Shown: positions 52,137 through 61,190 of the stretch, piece after piece
How positions within the stretch are numbered: position 1 is the first letter of the stretch
How the letters are laid out: each line of letters starts with the position of its first letter
Assembly (NCBI RefSeq): GCF_013694245.2
Contig: NZ_CP059322.2
Coordinates: 3,665,001-3,729,000 of the forward strand
Length of the DNA stretch: 64,000 bases
Source of the DNA: Micromonospora ferruginea
Lineage (GTDB): Bacteria > Actinomycetota > Actinomycetes > Mycobacteriales > Micromonosporaceae
Direction: 5' to 3'
Notes under the pieces: model-generated
What the model saw: the letters and a program-made list of their open reading frames with translations, nothing else
The model's database searches: none
Told to the model about the DNA's origin: nothing
Translations under genes and position numbers: made by a program

Positions 52137-52194
52137 GGGGATGACGGTATCGACGGCGATCGGTGCGGGCAGTCGGGCATGCGACGCCGGCGGG

Positions 52195-53226
52195 TCAGGC
52201 GTCTCTCGGGCGGTCGCGGTCCTTGGACGGCTGGACGCGTTTCGGCTCGCCGGGCATCTTCGGGTATTCCGGCGGGTAGGGCAGGTCGCCGAGGCCGTCG
52301 GCGGCGTCGCGCTCGGCCCACTCCAGCAGCGGGGTGAGGTCCCACGGGGCGTCGTCGATGCCGGCGTGCGGGTCGCCCCGCTCGGCGAGGCGGGCCGGCA
52401 CCGTGCCCAGGTGGAAGTCGTCCGGGTCGACGTCGGTCAGCTCGTCCCAGTCGACCGGGGTGGAGACGGTGGCCCGGGCGTTGGCGCGCAGCGAGTAGGC
52501 GCAGGCGATGGTGCGGTCCCGCGCGGTCTGGTTGAAGTCGACGAAGACCCGGCGGCCCCGCTCCTCCTTCCACCAGGCGGTGGTGATCAGCTCGGGCCGG
52601 CGGCGCTCCAGCTCCCGGGCCAGCGCGATGGTGGCCCGGCGCACCTCGACGAACGTCCAGCGCGGCTGGATGCGCAGGTAGACGTGCACGCCCCGACCGC
52701 CGGAGGTCTTCGGCCAGCCCGGCACGCCCAGCTCGTCGAGCAGGGCGCGCAGCTCGCCGGCCGCGGTCACCGCGTCGGCGAAGTCGGTGCCGGGCTGCGG
52801 GTCCAGGTCGACGCGCAGCTCGTCCGGGCGGTCGGTGTCGCCGGCGCGCACCGGCCACGGGTGGAAGACCACGGTGCCCATCTGCGCCGCCCAGGCCACG
52901 TGGGCCAGGTCGGCCGGGCAGAGCTCGTCGGCCTTGCGGCCGCTGGGGAAGCTGATCTCCGCCGTCGAAACCCACGGGGGTACGCCGCGCGTCGGCACCC
53001 GCTTGGAGAAGAACATCTCCCCCTCGACGCCGTCGGGGAAGCGTTGCAGGGTGGTGGGCCGGTCGCGCAGCGCGCGCATGATGCCCTCGCCCACGGCGAG
53101 GTAGTAGTGGAAGACGTCCGCCTTGGTGAAGCCGCGCTGCGGGAAGATCACCCGGTCCGGGCTGCTCAGTCGCACGGCCCGGCCGTCGACCTCGATCTCC
53201 TCGACGGCGCTTCTGCTGCCCGCCAT
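52195..53226 (-). CDS. stand-alone LigD-type NHEJ polymerase domain protein
   Basis: 343 residues from ATG 53226. AEP primase-polymerase features: VFPQRGFTKADVFHYYLAVG, FFSKRVPTRG, catalytic acidic run LRVDLDPQPGTDF, SGGRGVHVYLRI and DFNQTARDRTIACAYSLRA. No ligase or phosphoesterase domain is fused. In mycobacteria related PolD proteins fill gaps during end-joining. It may cooperate with the LigC-type ligase at 31 kb; no ku gene lies in this window. The C-terminal 25 residues are charged and disordered. Confidence 0.9.
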   Translation of the reverse strand: MAGSRSAVEEIEVDGRAVRLSSPDRVIFPQRGFTKADVFHYYLAVGEGIMRALRDRPTTLQRFPDGVEGEMFFSKRVPTRGVPPWVSTAEISFPSGRKADELCPADLAHVAWAAQMGTVVFHPWPVRAGDTDRPDELRVDLDPQPGTDFADAVTAAGELRALLDELGVPGWPKTSGGRGVHVYLRIQPRWTFVEVRRATIALARELERRRPELITTAWWKEERGRRVFVDFNQTARDRTIACAYSLRANARATVSTPVDWDELTDVDPDDFHLGTVPARLAERGDPHAGIDDAPWDLTPLLEWAERDAADGLGDLPYPPEYPKMPGEPKRVQPSKDRDRPRDA

Positions 53227-53261
53227 CAGGCGACCATATGCGATGGCACCGACAGTCGACG

Positions 53262-53267
53262 TACCGT
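53262..53267 (+). promoter_or_regulatory. leaderless -10 box of msrB
   Basis: TACCGT, six bases, then GTG 53274. Confidence 0.45.
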
Positions 53268-53273
53268 TGGGGC

Positions 53274-53684
53274 GTGAGTCTTTCCGACAGCGAACTGCCC
53301 CGCACCGAGGACGAGTGGCGGGTCCGGCTGAGCCCGGAGGAGTTCCGGGTGCTGCGCCAGGCCGGCACCGAGGCGCCCTGGACCGGCGAGTACGTCGACA
53401 CCAAGACGCCCGGCGTCTACCACTGCCGGGCCTGCGGGTTGGAGCTGTTCCGCAGCCAGGACAAGTTCGACTCGCACTGCGGGTGGCCGAGCTTCGACGA
53501 CGCCATCCCGGGTGCGGTCAAGGAGATCCCCGACAACACGCTCGGCATGCGGCGGGTGGAGATCCGCTGCGCGCGCTGCGACAGCCACCTGGGGCACGTC
53601 TTCGAGGGCGAGGGCTTCACCCCGAAGGACACCCGGCACTGCGTCAACTCGGTCTCGGTCCGGTTGGAGCCGAGCGCCGGCTGA
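53274..53684 (+). CDS. msrB: peptide-methionine (R)-S-oxide reductase
   Basis: 136 residues. Two zinc-binding CxxC pairs (CRAC, CARC), the conserved FDSHCGWPSFDDAI and GHVFEGEGF motifs, and the catalytic cysteine in RHCVNSVS near the C-terminus. Reduces oxidised methionine in proteins, cytoplasmic. Start set by the leaderless promoter. Confidence 0.94.
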   Translation: MSLSDSELPRTEDEWRVRLSPEEFRVLRQAGTEAPWTGEYVDTKTPGVYHCRACGLELFRSQDKFDSHCGWPSFDDAIPGAVKEIPDNTLGMRRVEIRCARCDSHLGHVFEGEGFTPKDTRHCVNSVSVRLEPSAG

Positions 53685-53689
53685 CCGGG

Positions 53690-53965
53690 TCACAGGCGCA
53701 GCAGGCCGCCGGTCTCGTCGACGTGGTCGGCGGCCTCGTCGTCCAGCCACACCCCGCCGGTGGCGAGGTAGCGGAAGTGGTGGTCGCCCGGGCCGAGCCG
53801 GACGGTCACAGTCCGGGTGCCGTCGCGGCGGGGCACCAACTCGTGCCGGCCGGGCTGCCAGCCGTTGAAGCAGCCGACCACGCTGACCGTGCCGGCCGGC
53901 GCGTCCCGGGGCAGGCTGAAGGTGACTCGGGTCTGGGTGCCGAAGAGCTTGTTGCGCTTGATCAC
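53690..53965 (-). CDS. isoamylase N-terminal domain / CBM48-like protein
   Basis: 91 residues from GTG 53965 behind GGAGG. It reads RVTFSLPRDAPAGTVSVVGC, then FNGWQPGRHEL and DHHFRYLATGGVWLDDEAAD, the early-set fold that binds glycogen-like sugars or AMPK-type partners. Free-standing copies of this domain are common in actinobacteria with no known role. Confidence 0.82.
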   Translation of the reverse strand: MIKRNKLFGTQTRVTFSLPRDAPAGTVSVVGCFNGWQPGRHELVPRRDGTRTVTVRLGPGDHHFRYLATGGVWLDDEAADHVDETGGLLRL

Positions 53966-54124
53966 GGGTCCTCCGGGGGTTGCTCGGCGGTCGTCACCGG
54001 GGTCAACGCGCGACACGCCGGGTGCGACTCGCCGTCGGGCCGGACCAGGTTCGCCGGTTCCGGTTGCTCGCGCGTGTCCGCGGTACGACCCTGGGATGAC
54101 AGGTCCGTTTTCGGGGGGTTTCGT

Positions 54125-54385
54125 ATGGCAACGTGTGAGGTCTGCGGCAACGACTACTGGATGGCGTTCGAGGTGCGCACGGTCGACGGGGCCCGGCACA
54201 CGTTCGACTGCTTCGAGTGCGCCGTGCACAAGATGGCCCCGATCTGCGAGCACTGCCAGACCAAGATCGTCGGGCACGGCGTGGAGGTCTCCGGCCGCTT
54301 CTTCTGCTGCGCCCACTGCGCCCGCGCGGTCGAGGGCGACCAGGGCGCCGAGATCCGCGACGCGGTCGGGGCCCGTCCCGCCTGA
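54125..54385 (+). CDS. 86-residue cysteine-rich zinc protein
   Basis: Starts MATCEVCGNDYW at ATG 54125 after GGGGGG. Four Cys-rich knots follow: CEVC, DCFECAVHKM, ICEHCQTKIVGHG and FFCCAHC. The spacing fits two treble-clef or LIM-like zinc fingers. Similar small proteins occur in many actinobacteria without assigned function. Divergent from the CBM48-like gene. Confidence 0.75.
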   Translation: MATCEVCGNDYWMAFEVRTVDGARHTFDCFECAVHKMAPICEHCQTKIVGHGVEVSGRFFCCAHCARAVEGDQGAEIRDAVGARPA

Positions 54386-54431
54386 GCCGCCGCACACCGG
54401 CCCGGGTCGGAGCCGCCCCGCTGTTGCCGCC

Positions 54432-54437
54432 TAGCCT
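54432..54437 (+). promoter_or_regulatory. leaderless -10 box of the ElaA-like gene
   Basis: TAGCCT, six bases, then ATG 54444. Confidence 0.5.
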
Positions 54438-54443
54438 GTCGGG

Positions 54444-54884
54444 ATGCCCGTCGAGTCCCACCTGGCCGGCTTCGCCGAGCTGGACACCCGCACGTTCCAC
54501 GACCTGCTCCGGCTGCGCATCGACGTGTTCGTGGTCGAGCAGTCCTGCCCGTACCCGGAACTCGACGGCCGGGACGTCGAGCCCGGCACCCGGCATCTCT
54601 GGCTGACCCGGGACGGCGCCGTGGTGGCGTACCTGCGGATCCTGGCCGACCCGGACGGCGTGGCGCGGATCGGTCGGGTGGTGGTGGCGCCGGCGGCCCG
54701 CGGCGCGGGCCTGGCCGGTGCGCTGATGACCGAGGCGCTCGCCGTGGTGGGTGACCGGCCGTGCGTGCTGGACGCGCAGACGCACCTGGTGCCGTTCTAC
54801 GCCGGGCTCGGCTTCGCGGTCGACGGCCCCGGTTACGTCGAGGACGGGATCCCGCACACCCCGATGCGCCGGAATCCCAACTAA
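54444..54884 (+). CDS. ElaA-like GNAT acetyltransferase
   Basis: 146 residues. ElaA pattern: FHDLLRLRIDVFVVEQSCPY then ELDGRD, acetyl-CoA loop IGRVVVAPAARGAGLAGALM and the final DAQTHLVPFYAGLGF. Substrate unknown. The stop codon TAA directly precedes the candidate LPMO promoter. Confidence 0.88.
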   Translation: MPVESHLAGFAELDTRTFHDLLRLRIDVFVVEQSCPYPELDGRDVEPGTRHLWLTRDGAVVAYLRILADPDGVARIGRVVVAPAARGAGLAGALMTEALAVVGDRPCVLDAQTHLVPFYAGLGFAVDGPGYVEDGIPHTPMRRNPN

Positions 54885-54913
54885 TTGACGTTTGTCACTT
54901 TCTGTGGCAGCGT
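54885..54913 (+). promoter_or_regulatory. candidate LPMO promoter
   Basis: TTGACG (54885-54890), 17-bp spacer, CAGCGT (54908-54913). The -10 is weak. No CebR-type box is seen between here and the start codon. Confidence 0.35.
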
Positions 54914-54994
54914 GCGGACCGAGCCGCCACGCGGGAGAGGGCAACTCCCGAGAGTCCGGGCATCGTGCACCGACACCTCACCCGGAGGCTTCAC

Positions 54995-56110
54995 ATGTCC
55001 ACTCCGTCCCGCCGACGCGTACCGCTCGCGGCGGCGATCCTCGGCGTCTGCGCGGTCGTCGCGGCGCTGCTCACCACCGCGTTCTCCGGCCCGGCCTCGG
55101 CGCACGGGTCCGTGGTCGACCCGGCATCCCGCAACTACGGCTGCTGGCAGCGCTGGGGCAGCGACTTCCAGAACCCGGCGATGGCCACCCAGGACCCCAT
55201 GTGCTGGCAGGCCTGGCAGGCCGACCCGGCCGCCATGTGGAACTGGAACGGGCTGTTCCGTGAGGGCGTGGCCGGCAACCACCAGGGCGCCATCCCGGAC
55301 GGCCAGTTGTGCAGCGGCGGCCGTACCTCCGCCGGTCGCTACAACGCACTCGACACGGTCGGCGCCTGGAAGACCACGTCGATCTCCAACAACTTCCGGA
55401 TCAAGCTGTACGACCAGGCCAGCCACGGCGCCGACTACATCCGGGTGTACGTGACGAAGCAGGGCTTCAACGCGCTGACCTCGCCGCTGCGCTGGAGCGA
55501 CCTGGAGCAGGTCGGCCAGATCGGCAACACCCCGGCCAGCCAGTGGACGCCGGAGACGTCGGGCGTGTCGATCCAGGTGCCGGCGAACGCACCGGGCCGC
55601 ACCGGGCGGCACATCGTCTACACCATCTGGCAGGCCAGCCACCTGGACCAGTCCTACTACCTGTGCAGCGACGTCGACTTCGGCGGCGCCGGCCCGTCGC
55701 CGACGACCTCCCCGACCGCCTCGCCGACCGCGTCCCCCACCACGTCGCCGACCGCGAGCCCGACCCCGACGTCCACCCCGCCGTCGACGCCGAACCCGGC
55801 CGGCGGCTGCACCGCGACGTACCAGGTCACCGGCCAGTGGGGCGGCGGCTTCCAGGCCGAGGTGAAGGTGACCAACGGCAGCGGCTCGCCGATCCGCGGC
55901 TGGTCGGTGAGCTGGAACTACCAGAACGGCCAGCAGGTCAGCTCGGCGTGGAACGCCACGGTGACCACGAGCGGAACACTGGTCACGGCGCGGAACGTCG
56001 CCTACAACGGCGCGTTGTCGCCGGGGGCGAGCACGTCGTTCGGCTTCACCGGCACGTCGACCGGCACCAACCCGGTGCCCGGGATCCTCTCCTGCACCAC
56101 CACCGCCTGA
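54995..56110 (+). CDS. AA10 lytic polysaccharide monooxygenase with CBM2
   Basis: 371 residues from ATG 54995 behind CGGAGG. Signal peptide 1-36 ends ASA, leaving H37 as the mature N-terminus. H37 and H145 (ASHGADYIRVYVT) give the copper histidine brace. NHQGAIPDGQLCSGG and the paired Cys positions place it with cellulose-active bacterial AA10 enzymes. A Pro/Thr/Ser linker (about 235-265) leads to a C-terminal CBM2 (GGCTATYQVTGQWGGGFQAE to LSCTTTA) with conserved Trp residues. It oxidises crystalline cellulose, complementing the GH9 enzyme and ceb uptake. Confidence 0.93.
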   Translation: MSTPSRRRVPLAAAILGVCAVVAALLTTAFSGPASAHGSVVDPASRNYGCWQRWGSDFQNPAMATQDPMCWQAWQADPAAMWNWNGLFREGVAGNHQGAIPDGQLCSGGRTSAGRYNALDTVGAWKTTSISNNFRIKLYDQASHGADYIRVYVTKQGFNALTSPLRWSDLEQVGQIGNTPASQWTPETSGVSIQVPANAPGRTGRHIVYTIWQASHLDQSYYLCSDVDFGGAGPSPTTSPTASPTASPTTSPTASPTPTSTPPSTPNPAGGCTATYQVTGQWGGGFQAEVKVTNGSGSPIRGWSVSWNYQNGQQVSSAWNATVTTSGTLVTARNVAYNGALSPGASTSFGFTGTSTGTNPVPGILSCTTTA

Positions 56111-56134
56111 CCCACCCACCCCCGCCCCGCCCGG

Positions 56135-56216
56135 TTAGGCGGGGGCCCCGCTTAACACGCGGTGTTAAGCGGGGCCCCCGCCTCTACCAAAAGCGTTAAG
56201 CGGGGCCCCCGCCTTT
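56135..56216. repeat. GGGGCCCC/TTAAC intergenic repeat, copy 2 (extended)
   Basis: Three half-units, two of them facing each other around CACGCGGTG, give long inverted symmetry. The edge reaches the hemQ stop codon. Same family as 3178-3235 and 59485-59542. Confidence 0.8.
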
Positions 56217-56917
56217 CACACCAGGCAGGTGACGATGTCGGCGATCGGGCGGCGGCGGCCGGTGTAGAACGGGACCTCCTCGCGCACGTGCCGGCGTGCC
56301 CGGGAGGCCCGCAGGTCACGCATCAGGTCGACGATCCGGTGCAGCTCGTCGGCCTCGAACGCCAGCATCCACTCGTAGTCGCCGAGCGCGAACGAGGCGA
56401 CCGTGTTGGCCCGCACGTCCGGGTAGCCCCGGGCCATCTTCCCGTGCTCGGCCAGCAGCTCCCGCCGCTCGGCGTCGGGCAGCAGGTACCACTCGTAGGA
56501 GCGCACGAACGGGTAGACGCAGAGGTAGGGGCGCGGCTCCTCGTCGGCCAGGAACGCCGGGATGTGGCTGCGGTTGAACTCCGCCGGCCGGTGCAGCGCC
56601 ATCTGCGACCAGACCGGGGTGAGCGCCCGGCCCAGCGTGGTGCGGCGGAACCGCAGGTACGCGTCCTGCAGCGCGTCGCTGGACTCCGCGTGCCACCAGA
56701 TCATCAGGTCGGCGTCGGCGCGCAGCCCGGCCACGTCGTACGTGCCCCGGACCGTCACGTCCTTGCCGGCCAGCTCGGCGAAGAGCGACTCGACCTCGTC
56801 GACGACGTTCTCCCGCAGCGACGGCAGCGGGCTGGTGGCCCGGTACACCGACCACATGGTGTAGCGGATGGTGTCGTTCAGCTCCCGCAGCCGCGCCGCG
56901 TTGGTCTGCTCGGTCAT
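56216..56917 (-). CDS. hemQ: coproheme decarboxylase HemQ (chlorite dismutase family)
   Basis: 233 residues from ATG 56917, overlapping the hemY stop by ATGA. Chlorite-dismutase-fold markers: [57 protein letters not shown] and the C-terminal [19 protein letters not shown]. Decarboxylates coproheme to protoheme in the coproporphyrin-dependent route of actinobacteria. Last gene of hemE-hemY-hemQ. Confidence 0.93.
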   Translation of the reverse strand: MTEQTNAARLRELNDTIRYTMWSVYRATSPLPSLRENVVDEVESLFAELAGKDVTVRGTYDVAGLRADADLMIWWHAESSDALQDAYLRFRRTTLGRALTPVWSQMALHRPAEFNRSHIPAFLADEEPRPYLCVYPFVRSYEWYLLPDAERRELLAEHGKMARGYPDVRANTVASFALGDYEWMLAFEADELHRIVDLMRDLRASRARRHVREEVPFYTGRRRPIADIVTCLV

Positions 56918-58323
56918 GCTGCCGATCCTCCCAGTGCCGTGATGATCTCTTCGGCCGCCGTCTCGCCGGAGCGGACGCAGACCGGGATGCCTACCCCGTC
57001 GTAGCCGGCCCCGGCCAGGGCCAGCGTCGGGTGGACGCCGCGCAGCGCGGTCCGGGCCGCCGCCACCCGCGCGGCGTGCCCGGGCGTGTACTGCGGCAGC
57101 GCGCCGCCCCACCGCTGCACGTGCCGGGCCACCGGCTCGGGCAGCGCCGTACCCAGCGCCGCCGACAGTTCCCGGCGTACGGTGGCGGCCAGGTCGTCGT
57201 CGGTGAGCTGGAGCGAGGTCTCGTCGCCGTAACGGCCCACCGAGGCGCGGACCAGCGCCAACCCGTCGGGCCGGCGCAGGTGCCCCCACTTGGTGGTGAA
57301 GAACGTCGCCGCCTTGATCAGCAGGCCCTCCCCGGCCGGCACCAGGAAACCGGACAGCTCCGGCAGGGCCGGGCCGGGCAGCGCGAGCGTGACCAGCGCG
57401 ACGCTGGCGTAGTCCAGCCCGCCCACGGTGTCCGCCACCTCGGCGGCCGCACCGGCGAGCAGCCGGGCCGCCGGCCGGGCCGGCACCGCCAGCACCACCG
57501 CGTCGGCGTCCACCAGCTCGGGATCGCGGGTCGGCCCGACGGTGAGCCGCCAGCCGGTCGGGGTGCGCCGCAACTCCCGCACCGCGGCGTCGCGGCGGAT
57601 CGTCGCCCCGCTCGCCGTCGCCGCCGCCTCGACGAGCGTGCTCAGGCCGCCGGCCAGGGTGCCGAAGACCGGCGCGCCGGGCGCGCGCGGCGCGGCGGCC
57701 TGCGCGGCGCGTACCGCGCCGACGAGCGTGTGCTCGGCGCGTGCCGCGCGGGCCAGCGCCGGCATGGTGGTGACCAGCGACAGGTCGTCGGCCCGGCCGG
57801 CGTAGACACCGCCGAGCATCGGGTCGACCAGGCGGTCCACCACGGCGTCGCCGAGCCGCTCCCGGACCAGCCGGCCGACCGCCAGGTCCTCCCCCGGGGC
57901 CAGCAGCGGGCGGCCCGCGTCCCGGTCGGCGTCCGCCGCCGGCCGCGCCACCGCCGCCACCTTCTCCAGATCCCCGGGTACGCCGACGAGCGTGCCGCCC
58001 GGAACCGGGCGCAGCCCGCCGTCGACCAGCAGGGCGGCCTGCCCGACGGTCGGGTGCACGATCCGGGCGTCGAGGTCGAGCCGGCGGGCCAGGGTCACCG
58101 CCGCCGACTCCCCGCCGGCCGGGTCACGCATCAGGAACGACTCGGCCCCGAACTCGACCGGGCCGCCGGCCAGCTCACCCGTGCGCAGCTTGCCGCCGAG
58201 GCGGCCGGACTGCTCGTACACGGTGATCTCGGTGCCGGCGGGGGCGCGGTCGCGCAACCGGACGGCGGCGGCCAGCCCGGTGATCCCGCCGCCGACGATC
58301 GCCACCCGCCACGGTCGCGCCAC
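56914..58323 (-). CDS. hemY: coproporphyrinogen III oxidase, HemY/CgoX type
   Basis: 469 residues from GTG 58323. FAD-binding [19 protein letters not shown] at the N-terminus, then [20 protein letters not shown] and C-terminal [17 protein letters not shown]. Oxygen-dependent oxidation of coproporphyrinogen III (in actinobacteria, rather than protoporphyrinogen). Lies 10 bp after hemE and overlaps hemQ. Confidence 0.92.
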   Translation of the reverse strand: MARPWRVAIVGGGITGLAAAVRLRDRAPAGTEITVYEQSGRLGGKLRTGELAGGPVEFGAESFLMRDPAGGESAAVTLARRLDLDARIVHPTVGQAALLVDGGLRPVPGGTLVGVPGDLEKVAAVARPAADADRDAGRPLLAPGEDLAVGRLVRERLGDAVVDRLVDPMLGGVYAGRADDLSLVTTMPALARAARAEHTLVGAVRAAQAAAPRAPGAPVFGTLAGGLSTLVEAAATASGATIRRDAAVRELRRTPTGWRLTVGPTRDPELVDADAVVLAVPARPAARLLAGAAAEVADTVGGLDYASVALVTLALPGPALPELSGFLVPAGEGLLIKAATFFTTKWGHLRRPDGLALVRASVGRYGDETSLQLTDDDLAATVRRELSAALGTALPEPVARHVQRWGGALPQYTPGHAARVAAARTALRGVHPTLALAGAGYDGVGIPVCVRSGETAAEEIITALGGSAA

Positions 58324-58333
58324 GACGACGCCC

Positions 58334-59425
58334 CTAGCGGGCCGGTCGCGCGGACAGCTCGTGCACCAGCGCGACCACCCGGGTCAGCACGTCGGGGTCG
58401 GTCTCCGGCAGGACGCCGTGGCCGAGGTTGAACACGTGGCCGGGCGCGGCCCGACCCTGCTCGACGATCCGCCGCACCTCGGCCTCCACCACCGGCCGGG
58501 GCGCGAGCAGCACGGTCGGGTCGAGGTTGCCCTGCACCGCCTTGTCCGGGCCGATCCGGCCGGTGGCGACGTCCAGCGGCGTACGCCAGTCGACGCCGAC
58601 CACGTCGGCGCCGGCCTCGCCCATCGCGGCCAGCAGCTCGCCGGTGCCCACCCCGAAGTGGATCCGCGGCACGCCGGCGTCAGCGAGCCCGCCCAGCACG
58701 TACGACGAGTGCGGCATGACGAAGCGGCGGTAGTCGGCCTCGGAGAGCGCGCCGGCCCACGAGTCGAAGAGCTGCACGGCGGAGACGCCCGCGTCGATCT
58801 GCACCCGCAGGAAGGAGAGCGTCACCTCGGCCAGCCGGGCGCAGAGCGCGTGCCACAGGTCGGGGTCGCCGTGCATCATCGCCTTGGTCTTCGCGTGGGT
58901 CCGCGACGGCCCGCCCTCGACCAGGTAGCTCGCGAGGGTGAACGGCGCGCCGGCGAACCCGATCAGCGGGGTGTCGCCCAGCTCGGCGACGAGCAGCCGG
59001 ACCGCCTCGTCCACGTAGGACACCTCGTCGCGGCCGATCGGGGCGATCCGCTCGACGTCGGCGGCGGTGCGCACCGGCTCGGCCACCACCGGCCCGGTGC
59101 CGGGCACGATGTCCAGGTCGATCCCGGCCGCCGCCACCGGCACCACGATGTCGCTGAACAGAATCGCCGCGTCCACCCCGTGCCGGCGGACCGGCTGGAG
59201 GGTGATCTCGGTGACCAGTTCGGGCCGGCGGCAGGACTCCAGCATCGGCACGCTGGCCCGGATCTCGCGGTACTCCGGCAGCGACCGGCCGGCCTGGCGC
59301 ATGAACCAGACCGGGGTGTGCGGCACCGGCTCCCGCCGGCAGGCGCGCACGAAGGGCGAGTCGGCCGGCCGGCCCCGGCGGGGTTCTCCGTCTCGGGCGG
59401 CAGTGCCCGTGGTGTCCGTGCTCAT
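58334..59425 (-). CDS. hemE: uroporphyrinogen decarboxylase
   Basis: 363 residues from ATG 59425. Signatures [16 protein letters not shown], the catalytic-region [30 protein letters not shown] and [14 protein letters not shown]. Converts uroporphyrinogen III to coproporphyrinogen III in heme synthesis. First gene of the heme operon. A longer reading upstream lacks support. Confidence 0.95.
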   Translation of the reverse strand: MSTDTTGTAARDGEPRRGRPADSPFVRACRREPVPHTPVWFMRQAGRSLPEYREIRASVPMLESCRRPELVTEITLQPVRRHGVDAAILFSDIVVPVAAAGIDLDIVPGTGPVVAEPVRTAADVERIAPIGRDEVSYVDEAVRLLVAELGDTPLIGFAGAPFTLASYLVEGGPSRTHAKTKAMMHGDPDLWHALCARLAEVTLSFLRVQIDAGVSAVQLFDSWAGALSEADYRRFVMPHSSYVLGGLADAGVPRIHFGVGTGELLAAMGEAGADVVGVDWRTPLDVATGRIGPDKAVQGNLDPTVLLAPRPVVEAEVRRIVEQGRAAPGHVFNLGHGVLPETDPDVLTRVVALVHELSARPAR

Positions 59426-59484
59426 CGCGGCAATCGTGCCACGGGTCCGGACCACACCCACCCGCACCGCCCCCATTTGTGACG

Positions 59485-59542
59485 TAGAAGGAGGGGCCCC
59501 CGCTTAACGCTTCCGGTAGAGCAGGGGCCCCCGCTTAACACC
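59485..59542. repeat. GGGGCCCC/TTAAC intergenic repeat, copy 3
   Basis: Two half-units with GGGGCCCCCGCTTAAC cores joined by GCTTCCGGTAGAGCA. Between the divergent hemE and DUF3000 genes. Confidence 0.8.
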
Positions 59543-59595
59543 CGGCCCCGCGACGCGCCCGGCGCGCCCTCACCCACCGCACGGCGCAGGCGGCA

Positions 59596-59601
59596 TAGGC
59601 T
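59596..59601 (+). promoter_or_regulatory. leaderless -10 box of the DUF3000 gene
   Basis: TAGGCT, six bases, then ATG 59608. Confidence 0.5.
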
Positions 59602-59607
59602 GCCGGC

Positions 59608-60180
59608 ATGGCCCCCCCGATCGCGCTCCCGGAAACGTTCGCTCGCGCGGTCGCGGGGCTGCGGTCGGCCACACCCCGCCCGGAGATCGTGCTGGAGGAG
59701 GTGGGCGCTCCGCAGCGGCTGGCCCCGTACGCGTTCGCCCTCTCCGCGGCGGTCCTGCGCGACGACGACGAGGTGGCCACCGGCCGGCTGATCCTGCTGC
59801 ACGACCCGGCCGGGCACGAGGCCTGGCAGGGCACCCTGCGGCTGGTCACCTACGTCACCGCCGAGCTGGAGGTCGACCTGGCCAGCGATCCGCTGCTGCC
59901 CGGCGTGGGCTGGACCTGGCTGACCGACGCGCTGGCCGCGCAGGGCGCCGGGCACCGGGCGATCGGCGGCACGGTCACCCAGACGCTCTCCACCCGGTTC
60001 GGCGAGCTGGCCGGGCCGCCGGCGGCCGGTGACATCGAGATCCGCGCCTCCTGGACGCCGCTGCGGGCGGACCTGGGCCCGCACCTGCTGGGCTGGTGCA
60101 CGCTGCTGGCCTCCACGGCCGGCCTGCCCCCGCCCGGGGTGACCGCGCTGCCCACCCGCCGCTCCGCCGGCGCCGCCTGA
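59608..60180 (+). CDS. DUF3000 family protein
   Basis: 190 residues. Family pattern: FARAVAGLRSATPRPEIVLE, the LAPYAFALSAAV run and GVGWTWLTDALAAQGAGHRA, then TQTLSTRFGELAG. Conserved in actinobacteria between hemE and ribonuclease D, as here. Cytoplasmic, function unknown. Confidence 0.85.
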   Translation: MAPPIALPETFARAVAGLRSATPRPEIVLEEVGAPQRLAPYAFALSAAVLRDDDEVATGRLILLHDPAGHEAWQGTLRLVTYVTAELEVDLASDPLLPGVGWTWLTDALAAQGAGHRAIGGTVTQTLSTRFGELAGPPAAGDIEIRASWTPLRADLGPHLLGWCTLLASTAGLPPPGVTALPTRRSAGAA

Positions 60181-60227
60181 CCCCACCCCACCCCACCCCC
60201 CCCCGCCCCACCCGGCCGGACGCCGTC

Positions 60228-60282
60228 GATCATGAAGTTGGCGGCGGTCGTAGAGATCCAGAACGCCGCCAACCTCATGATC
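60228..60282. repeat. dispersed palindromic element, family B copy 2
   Basis: Arms GATCATGAAGTTGGCGGCG and CGCCGCCAACCTCATGATC (19 bp with one mismatch) around 17 bp, between convergent genes where it could terminate transcription. Confidence 0.8.
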
Positions 60283-60296
60283 GACCGGGGAGAGGC

Positions 60297-61112
60297 TCAG
60301 ACGTAGTTCTCGGCCTCGTCGCAGATCTTGTCCAGCCCCTTGTTTGCCGCCTCGAAGGCCGCCCGGTCACCGCGCGACGCGGCCGCGATGGCGGTGGTCA
60401 GCTTGTCCAGGCAGCTCGCGATGACCTTCTTCTGCCGGGTCTGCTCGTCCCGGTCGTTCTTGGTGCCGGTCAGGTCCTGCTGGGTGTCGGCCAGCCGGTC
60501 CTGGATCGTCTTCATCTCACCCCGCAGCTTCTCCAACTCCCGCTGGTTCGCCGCGATGGTGCCGTCACGCTGGCTGACCTGCCGCTCGGCCTTGTCGAGC
60601 TTGCCGTTGGTGGTGACGTAGAGGCCGGTCATCACGCCGCCGAGCACGAAGAGCAGCCCGGCCACGAGGGCGAGGACCAGCGTGGTCCGTCCCCGGCCAC
60701 CGCCGGCCGGCGCGGGTGCGGGCGCGCCGTACCCGTCCGGCCCGTACGGCGGGCCGGGCGGCCCGGACATCGGCTGCGACCCGAAGCCTCCGCCGGCGGC
60801 CGGCGGGGCCGACATCGGCTGCCCGCCGTAGCCGGGAGCGGAGCCGGGCGGGACGGACGCCGGCGGATAGCCGCCACCCGAGACCGGCGGATAACCGGCA
60901 CCGGAGACCGGCGGGGCCGACATCGGCGCGCCGGGCGCGGGGACCGGGGCGGCGCCCGGCGTGTACTGGCCCGGCACGGGCGGCTGCGGCCGGGTGGGGT
61001 CGGGCTGCGCCGGGCCGTACGACGGGGGCGTGGGCCGGCTGCCGTACGGGTTGCCGTACACCGTGCCGCCCGGCGGCTGGTGGTCACCCGCTCCGGTCGG
61101 TGGCTGGGACAT
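60297..61112 (-). CDS. single-pass membrane protein with disordered N-terminus and coiled coil
   Basis: 271 residues. The first 140 are a Pro/Gly/Tyr-rich tail (MSAPP and GYPP motifs). One membrane helix follows at about 145-168 (TLVLALVAGLLFVLGGVMTG), then a coiled coil of about 60 residues (DKAERQVSQRDGTIAANQRE and on) and a small helical end with two cysteines. The layout resembles envelope-anchored scaffold proteins. The neighbouring protease has the same disordered-tail plus single-helix plan. Family unknown. Confidence 0.75.
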   Translation of the reverse strand: MSQPPTGAGDHQPPGGTVYGNPYGSRPTPPSYGPAQPDPTRPQPPVPGQYTPGAAPVPAPGAPMSAPPVSGAGYPPVSGGGYPPASVPPGSAPGYGGQPMSAPPAAGGGFGSQPMSGPPGPPYGPDGYGAPAPAPAGGGRGRTTLVLALVAGLLFVLGGVMTGLYVTTNGKLDKAERQVSQRDGTIAANQRELEKLRGEMKTIQDRLADTQQDLTGTKNDRDEQTRQKKVIASCLDKLTTAIAAASRGDRAAFEAANKGLDKICDEAENYV

Positions 61113-61190
61113 GTCGTTCCTCCAGATGTGCTGGTCCCCCGCGGGGTGGCCCGACGGGCCGGGGTCGAGGCGGCGCGGTCGGTCCGCCGC

